DNA from: Nymphaea colorata
Lineage: Eukaryota; Streptophyta; Magnoliopsida; Nymphaeales; Nymphaeaceae
Assembly (NCBI RefSeq): GCF_008831285.2
Contig: NC_045142.1
Span: 22,374,300-22,438,299 of the forward strand
Direction of reading: 5' to 3'
Length of the DNA stretch: 64,000 bases
Below are positions 35,062 through 48,310 of this stretch, in pieces; the first letter of the stretch is position 1; each line of letters opens with the position of its first letter. A program made the position numbers and the translations under genes. The notes under the pieces are model-generated. The model was given only the letters and a program-made list of their open reading frames with translations, searched no databases and had not been told where the DNA came from.

Positions 35062-36200
35062 TTCATGATGATCTCCGTGGTTCTCTGTACTGGTTTACAA
35101 TTGGCAGCATTGGATGCTGCTTATGTTTTATGTTAGTGGAATGTCTGAGTGTCATGTAGACGATGATGTTACTTTTCCATGTTGCATAAATATATATGTG
35201 TTTAGCTTTAAAGATGTTTTCCCTTCCTCTTAAGCTTAAAGCTTAACTTATATATGACTGGGCAAGTATGAACATTAGCTACGGCTTTAACAGTTGCTAA
35301 TACTCGCAGTTCTGTGCTAATAAGTAATCGTGACTGTCAAAGCTCCACCACCACAAGTCCCGTTGCCCAAACTATTACCATTGAAAATGGCCATCGTGTA
35401 TTAGTTGTGTTTGTTAAGACATTAGTTGCTTTAAGTTAGCATAATGGCCATGGAATGTGCCTACACGGAATTTTCGGTCATCGCTTTACATAATGTGTTC
35501 TGTGACGGTTAGGTATGTTGCTTAACTTCTCAATGTCTTTTAATTATGCAACCAACGACTCTAACCCTCCATCTACAATGATGGCTGTTGTAGCATGCAT
35601 AGTGTACTAGCTATCGATATATTTTCGAGTCCCTGACACATGTTTGGAACGAATTTTGGGATCACTGACGAATATTAAACGAGTGCATGTGTAGCTAAAA
35701 TTCAGAACATATAGTAGTTGCTTAGTGTTTAAATCCATTAGAAGATTAATTTTTTGCTATAAAGAAGGCATTAATTGAAACGCAGTTACCTTTCTTGAAA
35801 AAAGAATATGGTGCTTTTATATTCTGTATTTTTAAAAACAGAATATTGTTATCTAAGAGAAAGTAAAAGCCTCAGCGCACATTAGTCAAAAGACTTTACC
35901 TCGAGAAGCATAGCATTAGTGATCAAAGAGTTACAGGGTCAAACAGAAAGAGGGTTACTTTGAGGAGCATATCGTAACTGCTGGTCGAGTTGAGGGGCTG
36001 GTGAGAGTCAGGTGGTCAATTCAATTCCCATGAATGTTACTCCCCTGAATTATGGAGGGTGGCAAGTGCTACTCCCAAATTAAAGGAGCTGGTAAGAAGA
36101 AGGAATGGGGCTTCTGCCCATGATGCAAGCATGCAGGCGGCCACTCACCAGTAACAAAGAAGGGTTTTCTCCACAAACAAGAGGTCCACTAGAATGTCAT
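35060..36200 (+). repeat. Shared 3' flank of protease unit 2
   Basis: This is nearly identical to 19128-20330 and mirrored by about 53540-54840. No gene is seen. Conservation between copies 1 and 2 looks higher here than inside the broken coding regions, but that was judged by eye only. Confidence 0.85.
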
Positions 36201-37414
36201 CCAAAAATTGGCCTGAATTAATTTAAGTAAATTTGAATTTGTATGGCAAACTTGTTCTATTCAGTGGCCGCTGTCTGGTGGCACGTGTTGTTATTTATTT
36301 GGCTTTAAATACTTTTAAGATTTCTTCGTTTCTATTTTTTCACTTGCTTTTTTAAATATTGTATAATCATTTATCTTACCGACAGCCTGCAGGTTATTTT
36401 GCTTTGGGTTTCGGTTCTGATTCCGATTGTTATAAACACTTGTTAGAAACGAATGGTCTGTAGAATGGATTGATTTTTACTATTACCCAAATAAATATAT
36501 ATTGTTGAAGGTTCCCCATTGCATTCAATCATCAAATAAGTAATCTAGTTAATTTGCTATTTATTTTAAATTTGCATTTGTCAGTGTGAACAATTCGATA
36601 ATTCATAAAAAAATACACAGTTTTTTTATGATATTTCAAATTTTATAGGAACTGTATTTTGATTTGGAGGTCCCATGAAATGCATCGAAGTACAAAAAAT
36701 AGAGATGCAACTAGATTTAGGGTTAGAGTCACACGTGTGCTTGTGTGGGCAGTTGCCCACATGATCTTATAAAATTTTCTTTACTTTCATTTTTACGTAC
36801 GCTTTCAGCTATTTGCGTACTTATATACATCAGTGACCCTATAGGTATAAGATTGTTTAAAAAAGTGCCCCTAACCCCAACATTTCTAACTCTTGCTGCC
36901 GCTGACCATGGTTGGAGGTGGAACTAGCTAAAGATAGCTGGATGATAAAATAATGAAGTATTATAAAATAATGAAGTGTCTGATAATTGATTGTATTAAG
37001 TTTTTTACTAACCATGTAATACATGTTTTATCAATTGAAACCTTGCACAATTTTATTTTGTCAACAAGATCTTTCTTTGACTTCATAAATGGTCCACCCT
37101 TAGCCAGACTGACCCAAATTATGAGATTTGATCGACCTTTTGGGTTTTTGAGTTGAGGCAGCACCGAGTTAAAAATTCACTCAGACCTCTTCATTAGTGA
37201 CTGACCCTATTCCGATTATTCCAACATTTCTAACTGCTGCAGACCATGGTTGGAGGTTGAACTAGCATAAAATAATGAATGTCTGATAATTGATTGTATT
37301 TAGTTTTTTCTTAATCATGTATTAAATGTGTTATCAATTGAAACTTTGCACAATTTTTGTTTGTCAACAAGGTCTTTCTTTGATTTCACAAATGGTCCAC
37401 TGTATGCCAACTTC
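36201..37414 (+). repeat. Block D', with internal tandem pair
   Basis: 36220-36560 mirrors 53200-53520 (shared word CTTACCGACAGCCTGCAGG). 36680-36920 matches 20340-20560 and 10960-11215. 36955-37100 and 37260-37400 are two diverged tandem copies of the segment containing GTCTGATAATTGATTGTATT. They carry the unoccupied target of the miniature element found at 20567. No gene is seen. Confidence 0.75.
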
Positions 37415-38505
<1,091 letters not shown>

Positions 38506-38767
38506 ACACACCTTAATTAGGTCATCATGCCACACACCTTAATTAGGTCAATGATGCATCACTCAGATGCTTTGAGGCGTTCTTCTAGGTGATGCACAGA
38601 GACCTCATGCAGGTGTGCACCTCTAACAACACTGGTTTTCGCTACTTGTCAAAGAAAGAAAAATCTGACAGAAGAATATTCCATGCATGACTCTTTGGAA
38701 GTCCACATCTTCCGTTAATCTTTCCACCTTAAGAGCTTTTTCATAATAAAAAAGCAAATCAGGCCAA

Positions 38768-38815
<48 letters not shown>

Positions 38816-38992
38816 GATAACAGTTGCTCATGATGAGTGGAGAGCGTTCAGCTGAGTTCTGGTGGACATGGACCAACACGAACAGATTTGCATTAATAAA
38901 ACAGTCAAAGCAAAAGAGAGAGTGTCCGGTCCAAGAAGGTACTCTATATAGAGAAGATACATCTTGTAAAAAAAAGATGACTAAGAAGATTG

Positions 38993-39075
<83 letters not shown>

Positions 39076-40640
39076 TGTAGAAACGGATTGTCAAAACAGG
39101 TTATATGTAAAAAAATTGTGTATATGGGTACATAATGACCCAAATATCCCTGTTTATAGTAATAAAGGAACATTTTAAAAGGGTAAAAAAAGGTTATGAA
39201 AAAATAAAAAAGTGTAAAATAGACATAGTACGTCATTAAAAAATTCAGAAATAACCCAACCTTCATCTTTTTTCCTATGATACTATATACTTGTGGATCC
39301 AGAGAAGTGTGCAGCAACTCGATCTCATATCTCATATCGGGCACTGACCACTTCCACAGATTCAAGTGGCTGAAGAAGAAGAAAGAGGAGATGGGGTTGG
39401 TGGAGTTGGAGAAACTGAACTTTAGCCACCAGCGTTGTCATGGAATGTCGCTTGTCGATTTCTTCAATCGATGCGGCTAGAGTTTTCGACACTGAAGGTC
39501 AACGGTGAAGCTCTCTCTAAAGAATGTAGGTGGCCTTAGACTTAATTTCTTGCTTAGGTGGGCATTTGAGATCCTTTTAATGACGTACGTGGAGGGCTAT
39601 ATATCTATATTATCCAATATATTGCATGCCTAAGGTCTGATTTGTACAGGTGAAAAGTGAAAACTGGAAGGAAAGCACCTCTAACATCACAAAGCACCCA
39701 CCTAAATATGCTTTCTATATCAAAATTTTATCCCTCTATACATATCATTCTTGCAGCCAAAACAATACCAAAAGCCGAATTTTTCATTATAACTCACGAC
39801 CTTTGAAAGTTGATGAAACAGACTGATGGTTGCTAACATCATCTCTAAGAACTGATCGCCTTCCAACCAATACTTCCGGCTCAAACCGGACGGTTGCTGT
39901 AATGCCCACGTTTTTCTTTTTCTTTTTCTTTATTATCACAAAAATTTTAATAAGAGTATAGGCTATAATTGGTAGATTCAATTACTGATAAAAATAGTTG
40001 AAACTGTCAACTATATCATAAAGGCGGCAGTCATGGAAAGAAATGAATGGGATACCAAATATATACCAAGGTAGAAGTGGTAACTAAAAATATTAAAAGA
40101 AACTAAAGATGATTGAGAGCAGCTGAGAAGCCTTCCTGAGAAAAATCATTTGGGGGTGTTGCTCGCCATGTATTGGCCTAATTTAACCCCAGACCTCAGG
40201 TTCCCATTTGCTGCAGCCATAGCGGAAGGGTTCCAGCTGTTAGAAATTAGGAAAAAGTGAAAGCTATCCCTTTTTTTCCTGCATCTTGGGGTGAAGATCA
40301 AGAGCAAGGTGGCACTGGTCCATGTGACTGTTATCCGCAGCTTGGAGGATCAAGAAAGCCAAGGAGCTAGGGTACTGACACTAAAAAAATCAGGGGCTGT
40401 ACAGTTAGAGAGACCCTGGTAAGTGTTATATAGTTTCTTCTATAAATAATTTATATAGGTAGGTATATATATATATGTAAAGCAAGGAGAATTCTACTTG
40501 GTGGGGCTGAAATTATACATGTAAATGCATGTTTTGCAAGGAAATCGTGCTACACTGCCTTGGAACGGCAGTCTTCCAGGCGGACTGAATTGATTGCAGC
40601 ATAGAGCAATAAGGTATGGGAATACTCAGCTATGAATGCA
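38506..40640. other. No gene seen; microsatellites and two shared repeats
   Basis: 38770-38812 is (AG)n and 38997-39073 is (TA)n. 39380-39515 matches 52625-52760 and mirrors 11320-11430. 39775-39905 mirrors 22140-22265. The remainder is AT-rich without recognisable coding sequence. Confidence 0.6.
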
Positions 40641-40650
40641 GCATGTAGCC

Positions 40651-41099
40651 CTAGAAAGATGCAGGATACGAAAGACCACAGTGAAAGCAGTTGTGGGCTC
40701 TGATACCAAGTTAAAAGAAAAGATGAACACACAGGTGTAACGTGGTTCGGCTAAAATCAGCCTACAACCACACAAGGACTCCCTCTTCTATTCTATAACC
40801 AGACAGAGAGAGTACAAATATTTATAGTCACTTTATACAATTTAGATCCTTGATTTTAGGATCTTGATTTACACGACAGATTTGGGCAGAATTATAGAAG
40901 AAGATAGCAGAAATGATTTCTTTCTCATTTCGAGAAGATTGGTCAGTTTTGGATAGCTCTTGAGTTTTGGAAACCATACCCTGTCCTTTGTAACTGATCC
41001 TAATCGTATCCATTCCACAGATCTTATCATTGTTAACAAATCTAGCACAACTCTATGTTACAGAAATTTCTGAATATTTTCTCCAAGAAGAATGTCATT
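40651..41099 (-). repeat. Copia LTR copy A with primer site and host flank
   Basis: 449 bases repeated at 42966-43414 with a constant offset of 2315 and no net length change. On the minus strand it reads host flank (41099-41030), LTR (41029-40711, 319 bp, TGATAAGATC to TTTTAA where copy B ends TTTTCA), primer site TGGTATCAGAGCC and leader. What follows the leader (below 40640) is not gag. Confidence 0.8.
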
Positions 41100-41190
41100 C
41101 TACTGGACTAGAAACCTCGGAAGAGGCTTGGTGATGGTTATGAGAGAGATGGGCTCTATCTTCCAGCTGACAAGAAGAATGAAGAATCAC
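41039..41190 (-). repeat. Host repeat joined to gag end
   Basis: Words such as AACAAATCTAGCACA and GAAACCTCGGAAGAGG match 37490-37620 and, reversed, 23590-23740. This is the target-side sequence of the LTR. It stands where the rest of the polyprotein or a true 3' LTR would be expected downstream of the gag frame. Confidence 0.7.
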
Positions 41191-41233
41191 TCCTATGGCA
41201 CAAGAAATCATACAGAAGAGTGAAGAATCACTC

Positions 41234-42268
41234 CTATGACACAAACCAGGCTGAGTCTTGAGTATTGCTGACATTTTCTCGGCTACTAGATGCATTATCA
41301 GATTTTCCCATGTTGGGTGCCATGGGTATAAACACTTTTGGAATATGATAACATTGCCAAGCTGTATGATTTCTTCTGCCAAAATATTGAGAAGTTACTC
41401 CTTGGGTAGACTTGTTAGTATTATTATTTTTTCCATAGTTTCCTCTTCCTCCATTATGGCCTCTACCCCGACCACCATTATAGTTGCCACGCCCACGCCC
41501 TTGGTCAGTAATAAAAGCACACCCATGCCCTTGGTCAGTAATAAAAGCATGCCCACACCCTTGTTCAGCAATAAAGGCAGTGGCAATGGCTTCAACCTGA
41601 GTCATCTGGGATGAAGAAAGCATTCCAAGTCGTCGGCCTTGAGTAATTAACATATCATATAATTCAGACCATGAAGGCAGAGCTTTGAATGTAGTAACCG
41701 TGGTAATAAAAGATTCATATTCAGAATTCAGTCCATTCAAGGTATAGAGAACAAGGTCTGTATCTGATACAAAGTGCTGCACTCTGCTAAGTGAATCATG
41801 TAAGAAACTAATATGTTGAAGGTATTCAGTCATAGACATTCCTCCCTTTTTTATGTTTTGTAATTCTCTTTTCAACTGAATAATACGAAGATTATTTTGT
41901 GAGGCATACTGTTTTTCAAGGATGCACCAAGCATCTATAGCCGTGCCAACACCAACTAGTTGTGACATGACTGGTTGAGTCACAGTGACTTTGATCCAAC
42001 TTAGTGCAAGTTGGTCTTCATGATACCATAAATCATAATCAGTATTTTCTTTTGTGTGTGCGTCATCAAGAAATTCTGGTTGAGCAGAATATTTTCCATT
42101 AACATACTTGATCAAATTTTGACTTTTCATAACACTTTCAATTTGAGAACACCAAAGAAAATAATTTGATCGATCAAGCTTGACTGAAACCAAACTTGAG
42201 AAAGCATTCCATTGTGTACCTGGTGGAGTAGGAGTGCGAGAAGCGTTAGAAGAGGACAATGCAGGCAT
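41234..42268 (-). CDS. Copia-type Gag protein, stand-alone (gag-only remnant)
   Basis: An open frame of 344 codons encodes a plant copia Gag. The N-terminal region carries VKLDRSNYFLWCSQIESVM, the copia-like N-terminal motif. It is followed by a UBN2-type helical Gag domain (W..L...Y....N...I..LK.EL..IKKGGMSM.EYL) to about residue 215. Next comes a tail with four near-repeats of HAFITDQG/GRG type (about 235-265) and a glycine-arginine-rich RNA-binding stretch. A zinc knuckle is not intact: only C..H-like remnants (TAWQCYHIPKVF) remain. It ends in TAG without protease, integrase or reverse transcriptase. A primer site and LTR lie upstream in the correct order (43023-43344). It is probably a dead or truncated element, although the long open frame leaves non-autonomous or domesticated Gag possible. 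Confidence 0.85.
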   Translation of the reverse strand: MPALSSSNASRTPTPPGTQWNAFSSLVSVKLDRSNYFLWCSQIESVMKSQNLIKYVNGKYSAQPEFLDDAHTKENTDYDLWYHEDQLALSWIKVTVTQPVMSQLVGVGTAIDAWCILEKQYASQNNLRIIQLKRELQNIKKGGMSMTEYLQHISFLHDSLSRVQHFVSDTDLVLYTLNGLNSEYESFITTVTTFKALPSWSELYDMLITQGRRLGMLSSSQMTQVEAIATAFIAEQGCGHAFITDQGHGCAFITDQGRGRGNYNGGRGRGHNGGRGNYGKNNNTNKSTQGVTSQYFGRRNHTAWQCYHIPKVFIPMAPNMGKSDNASSSRENVSNTQDSAWFVS

Positions 42269-42289
42269 ATTATACTAGAAATTTCTCCC

Positions 42290-42800
42290 TCATTCAATCA
42301 ACAGCCGATGAGCACAGTCAATACGATTTGTGTCTGATGAACAAAAAAGGCGACTGAGGAGGTGGATCGGGCGACTAAAGGGGCAGATAGGCCTCGGTGG
42401 CACTCCCTTGTTAGCATGCTCCTCGCTGAACAGGTGAACACAAAAGGAAACAGCACGCTCCTTTGTGAGGGCTGTAAACAGCGTGACCTTCCCTTGTTGA
42501 GAGACAGAAAAAGAAGTCAACAACATGCTCCTCAGTGAAGGCTGGAAAGAGCATGGCCTTCCTTAGACAAAAAAGGAGGCACGTGCCTCGGTGAAGGCAA
42601 GAAACAACACACTCCAAAAGGAAGGCATGTGCCTCAATGAAGATAGGAAACAACACACTCGGTGCCACACCTTTGTTCAAACATTAAAAGGACCACTACG
42701 CTCCTCGGTGAAACAGCACACTCGTCGGTGAAGACAGGAAGCAGCACGCTCCTCGGTGAAGGCCTTGGTGGCTTTCACTTGCTAACCACAAAAAAAAAGA
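42290..42800 (-). repeat. Degenerate minisatellite in leader of gag-only element
   Basis: Words such as GCTCCTCGGTGAAGGC and AACAACACACTC recur at irregular spacing across about 500 bases. The arrangement (repeat-built leader between primer site and Gag) resembles the intact copia element at 3190-3631, though the units differ. Open frames crossing it are repeat-derived. Confidence 0.7.
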
Positions 42801-42965
42801 GCATGAAACCACACGCTCCTCTTTGGTTTCCCTTGTTACGCAAAAAACTGTGGATGTAGGAAGAGGAACAGGAGATGAAATAGGGGACGCAGTGGATTGA
42901 CTGGCTGGAAAACGATAGTGCCGGCATCAAACAATGGTCGTGCACCAGACAGGTGAAGCATGGCT

Positions 42966-43414
42966 CTAGAAAGATGTAGGATACGGAAGACCACGGTGAA
43001 AGCAGTTGCAGGCTCTGATACCAAGTGAAAAGAAAAGATGAACACATAGGTGTAACGTGGTTCGGCTAAAATCAGCCTACATCCACACAAAGACTCTCTC
43101 TTCTATTCTATAACCAGACAGAGAGAGTGCAAATATTTATATTCACTTTATACAATTTAGATCCTTGATTTCAGGATCTTGATTAACACAACAGATTTGG
43201 GCAGACTTATAGAATAAGAGAGGAGAAATGATTTCTTTCTCATTTAGAGAAGATTGGTCAGTTTTGGATAGGTCTTGAGTTTTGGAAACCATACCCTGTC
43301 CTTTGTAACTGATCCTGATTGTATCCGTTCCATAGATCTTATCATTGTTAACAAATCTAGCACAGCTCCATGTTACATAAATTTCTGAATATTTTCTCCA
43401 AGAAGAAGGTCATT
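42966..43414 (-). repeat. Copia LTR copy B with primer site and host flank
   Basis: The minus strand reads host flank (43414-43345), LTR (43344-43026, 319 bp, TG to CA), two spacer bases and primer site TGGTATCAGAGCC (43023-43011). This is the 5' LTR of the gag-only element. Both A and B join host sequence at the same base, so A and B come from one insertion that was later duplicated. Confidence 0.8.
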
Positions 43415-43494
43415 TCTCAAAAGTCTAGAACTTTTGTCCTACAATAAACAATTTATTTCTACATGTTGGATTTTTTCATGGCTGGACCTTAGCC

Positions 43495-44859
43495 CTATGT
43501 ACATTCAATTGGTGCAAAAGAAAACAGTCTGTTGCCCAAATCATACTTGACATGCATGTTCTGCTACACAATATTCCCAAAGATGGGCATCTCTCCATCT
43601 TTAATGGCTAAGCAGGCGATTCCACTTCTAAACATTCCAAAGATATTTGAAGGTGGCAGATTCCAGTCTGCATTAGTGAAATGACAGGTCATCTCCGGCA
43701 ACCCTTCATATGGATCACCATTGTTCTCAACATGGTAACACAGCAAATCTTGCTCAGGAGGATAGAAGCGTTCACGGTTTATGACATTTGCCACTGCATT
43801 TGCCACTGCATTTGCCACTTGACCATACACATCTTTGGCAAGAAAAGTCAGGCCGGTACCCGAGTCTATGATGATCGATCTGGCATCTCCCAACAATAAC
43901 AATGCAGTCGTTTGTGCACCACCAAATTGTATGTTGAGTCTGCTGTTCTCGACACTTATATTTGTCAGGATGTGCACATAAAAGCTGCCTTCACCACCAT
44001 CTGATGCCATCGGCATCTCTTGAACCTCTTCTGTGCCTGAAAACTTTGCATCCTCGCCGAATTTGAGCTGTCCCGCAGAATTGTTTTCATTGCTATATGG
44101 AGGAAGACAGTAAGCAAATTTGACATCCATGGAAGAGCCAATCTGTTTAACAAGAGAGAGAGTACCATGGCCAATGCCAACAAGGCCAGGAACTTTACAC
44201 AGGGCAGAATCAGGATTATCTTCACGATGAACACAACCAAAGACAATTCCTTCATGCTTGATGGTGTCGGCACCATTGTCAAACAAGAGCGTCTCGGAGG
44301 CTAGGACCCCTTCTACTTTGGAATTGTCTCCATAGGAATATCTGAACCAGCAAAGTTGGTCGCTGGTGCACCGATGGTCGCACAATTCCGTGCAAAAGCT
44401 GGTGGAGCATCTCTGGTTCTTGTAGGTGGACGACTGAAGTGGATCAAACATTGGTGTTTTGACGGGGCAGTTGTCACAATGGCGGTATGTTGTCCATATG
44501 AGGTTGCTACCAGTGCCTATAATGGCCCAGTATGGGCTGGATGGGGTACCTAGCGAGAGTTTCACGAGAAGCTCACCGGGACCAGCCATCACGGGGCCGG
44601 AGATCACGCTGGTGGTATTGGCAAACCGTGAAGCAATGCTGCGGGAGCGCAAGATGGAGCACAGAGCTGCCTGCTAAGCTCGTTGATCTAGAGTGGATGA
44701 AGGGTCATAGAGAGGTGACAGGGATGAGTCTCGATGAATGAGGTCTGTAGAGAAGCCGAGAGGTTTGGAAGCGAAGATTGTGGTCAGGTTAGGCAGTATT
44801 GCAAGTAGGAGCTGCTGCAGGAAGTGGCTGATTGCTAAGGGGGAGAAGAAGGCTGCCAT
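43495..44859 (-). pseudogene. CDR1/nepenthesin-like aspartic protease copy 3, two amber stops, no frameshift
   Basis: This is the best-preserved copy. ATG at 44859 opens a signal peptide, then the propeptide GFSTDLIHRDSSLSPLY. In one constant frame of 455 codons to the TAG at 43495 there are two extra TAG codons: 44676-44674 (GAG in relatives) and 43566-43564 (CAG in relatives, within IFGN(I/V)(A/V)QQN). Residue 115 is Gly in IIGTGSN, where relatives have the catalytic Asp of DTGSD; the second motif IIDSGTG is intact near residue 332. The nepenthesin-type Cys-rich insert is present. A 12-bp (4-codon) repeat AVAN is expanded by one unit. With one catalytic Asp lost it could not be a normal protease even if the ambers were read through. 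The long clean frame suggests it died recently. Confidence 0.88.
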
Positions 44860-44902
44860 GGTGTGGACTAAAAGGTTGCAGTGCTAAGGAGAAATTTGTT
44901 GA

Positions 44903-44910
44903 TATTTATA
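44903..44910 (-). promoter_or_regulatory. TATA box of protease copy 3
   Basis: TATAAATA on the minus strand, 43 bases before the ATG at 44859, with the neighbours seen in copies 1 and 2. Confidence 0.7.
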
Positions 44911-45310
44911 ATGGAAGTCATAGTTATGGTGGCCGCTGAAGAAGGGAACGATTTGGATTTGAAAATTGTGCAAAAAAAAAAGACATGTGGCTGAACTGAG
45001 TTACATATTCCTTTGTGTAACCAGTAACCATCACAATGGAGAAAAGTGGTAGCATCTTCCAATGGTTAAGCTTAGGTATAACAATCACAAACATTTGAAG
45101 ACTTTCAAACACAAAAGGAAGGCCGCATACACTTTAACGTATATTTTGACCGTAGTCAAAATTTAGAAACATTAATTCGGCCCTTCTCACGAAAATTTTT
45201 TTGCTCTGTCCCTGTAACACATGGTATTCCCTGCTCCAAAACCTGTCCATTGACCTCCTTAAACCGTGAACGTTGAAGTGAGGGTTTGCTCTGCTTGTGT
45301 TGATATATAT

Positions 45311-45363
<53 letters not shown>

Positions 45364-45702
45364 AATGTCTTTCCACCCCACGATATTATGGGCTCCCATC
45401 TGGTGATAGTTCATGGGGCAGAGGCTCATGCAGTGAGGGTTTGTAGGTATGGTATGTCCATTTTGGCCATATCATATGCCTCTTTTATTTTTTTATATAT
45501 ATAGCAAAAAATTAAATGGCGACTCTGATTATTCAATGTTACTCTACTCATTCATAAGGACTATTTGATTCATTATAATGAATGGACAAGAGAAAACCAA
45601 AGAAAAAAAAGTAATGGGTATTTTTGTCATCTAGTATTAGTTTATACTTTTTTTTCTTTATCTTTCTCTCAACCATTAAGTGGGTGAATGTTAATATGAC
45701 CA

Positions 45703-45750
<48 letters not shown>

Positions 45751-48013
45751 ATATAAATATATATAATTGGCTGGCGTTGCATGGCTACTAACAATATTTT
45801 ATGTTATCAAAGTCTTGCATTAAGTGATGTTTATCCACTCTCAAGACTGTAAAAGGTTTCATGTTTGAGTTGAAGTTGGACTTGCATTTCATTCTTAAAT
45901 CAAAATTCCAAACCATCAAACACCCCCTAAAAGAGCGGTCGACCGTTTGTTTGTTCGTGGCCATTCTCTCGGGCCAGGCTATCTATAATAGTGTGTAGTC
46001 ATCTTTTGACATCATTCTCCTTCTCTTTTTTGCTTCTATATATTATTGTTTGTGTGCTGTTTTTTATAATTTGGGGATTTCTTTTGATCTATTTTATAAT
46101 ATTTTTTTTTCATTTCATATGTGAAAATTGGTTTGAATCAACCTATTTGAATCATACCAGCTTGTTCACATGAATGATGAAATTACAATTGGCAAAGTTT
46201 AATATTTTATAAATAAACTTGTGCCGACCCCTTTCCTAAAAAATAACATAACGTATGTAGGACTCTAATTTTAGATGAGCAGCAGGTCACCCCCACAATC
46301 TTAGTGAAAGCCAGAAGCTCCCTCTTTCCCCTTACCCTCAAGCCCACGGCCGCATCGATGCTTGTGAGTGGGGCCAAATATCCATCAACAAGTATAGTGC
46401 TTCCACTCCAGTTGCAGTATAGAAATGTAGCACCAACATCACTCGCGCTCGGTCAGACTTCTGCTAAGCATCCCCCTTTCCGTCTACCTACTTAGGGGTT
46501 GTTCTTATTTTGAAAATTTTATGAGTGTCCCTGCTGTCAAATGACTCTTTAACAATATTGGAGCCACATTGCGGATATTGTAAGCAATTTCCCTTCCCAG
46601 TCATTGATACTAGTTTTTAAAACTTTTTATATACCTTAAAGTTGAAAATTAAACTAATACTGCCCCTTAGCCAGAAATTTTTGGATTTGCCACTACCCCT
46701 TTAGGGTTCCATTTTTCTTCAGCTTGTTCTCTCGCTGAAAACCATTTTGGTGATTTTTGGACTCTAATTAGTTTGAAGGCATGAAGGATAGACTCTCCAT
46801 CCAACATGCACCAAACTCCATAAGTTGGTGATGTACTCCATATTTTGGTGATTGATTATAACCTTGCTTGGATTATCTTGCAATCAAGTTGAGGAGTTAT
46901 CATGTTCTAAGTTTAAAATATATAGTTTTCCAGTACCTAAAACAAATTTTTTTATAATAATGTAATTGCACTGCATGAACTTCCGGCAGCGGCTGCTTCT
47001 GGCATCAAATAGGTATTTTTTTTTGCTCAGAAACTATCGTGGGAGATCCTCGTTCTATTCATGAGACATCAAATAGGTAATTAAATAGATAAATGACAGG
47101 AATTAATCCACTGTCTATGTCATAATTTACAGACACCAAGATTGGAACATTTTCCGGGTGGGGGGGGGGGGTTGGGGGGACCTATAGTGGCTGGTGACAT
47201 TAGCTAGTAATGTAACAAGTTCTTGCGTCATTTACCAGGGATTGCATGCAACTTTTTGTGTTTCTGCACCCTTCTCGAAAATCCAAGCAATGCTAAGTAA
47301 TAACGTTTGAATATTCTTGTGTTGAAGAATTCCAATCACAAATTGATCAAGAACAGAGACATCTTAACGTATAGGTAACCCACAGTAAGCATTGAACATG
47401 TTGTAAGAGGGAAAGCATTGAAGCTAAGTGTTGGTTGCTGTGCACCATTGCCTATACCAGTCAGTCAAAAATATATTGTGATGATGCTGGACCCAGTCAC
47501 TGTCACATCATAGTGTGCACGTTTGATGTGACTCACGTGCCCTATAGCCAAAAAGTCTTCACTCTGCCACTAAAAAATGGGTTCAGAACACAAGTTGGCG
47601 GGTCAGCATGAGCTTATTCGTGTCATGAGAAATCAATTTTTTGATGGGATAGTCATATGATCCATCTATTCTAGAAGGTTGACTGGAAAATAGACGAATG
47701 TCATCATACTTTAAACATGTTTAACGATTAAAATGGGTGATTAACAATGGATTGGCAAGACCATTTCTGAATATTCAAGGGATTCAAAAGTTAGCCTATT
47801 TTTTTCTCTTTGAACTGGCCTTTGTGTCCAAATAAGACGAACCCCTACGGCTGGATGGTTATTTGTTTGTTTGGTGTTGATAAAAACCATTGCAAAAGAT
47901 GCATTCGCAATGATCAATTGCTTGAACATGGTTGTCAATGATGGAATACAACTTTTATGGCAGTTTTTAACAACACAAAATAACCATCCGAGCATAGAAA
48001 TAGCTGCGATTTC

Positions 48014-48078
<65 letters not shown>

Positions 48079-48310
48079 TCCCTCTAGCATTGCTTTGTTT
48101 GATGCTTCTAGTATGCTTTCTATCTGCGAAGATGTTTAACCTGGCCCTACAAGTGACAGACATTATCTATGTCTACAGATGACCTTTGCACAATTATTTC
48201 CGATGCTGAAACAAGTACATTTTTTTTGGGATTTACCATCATAGAAACTGATTCTGTTGAATTTGAATGAACCTGCACTTGTTGGGACACCTGGTACAGA
48301 ATAGGGGGTT
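44911..48310 (-). repeat. Protease unit 3, upstream part (inverted)
   Basis: Mirrors 12790-17640 and 29160-33600. Contents are (TA)n tracts at 45303-45360 and 45707-45739, one copy of the 780-bp segment (45640-46290), R1 copy e (46982-47125), a G-run at 47158-47176, and (CA)n(TA)n at 48017-48077. No gene is seen. Confidence 0.8.

Noticed and set aside
41094-41099. LTR edge of the gag-only element set at the end of the 449-bp direct repeat
   Set aside because: The last 65-70 bases of that repeat also occur without any LTR at 37490-37560 and reversed near 23640-23740, so they are host flank. The edge was moved to the TG/CA at 41029 and 43344.
44652-44654. TTG at 44652 as the start of protease copy 3
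   Set aside because: The same frame continues upstream through the amber codon to the real ATG with signal peptide at 44859; TTG is not a credible plant start here.
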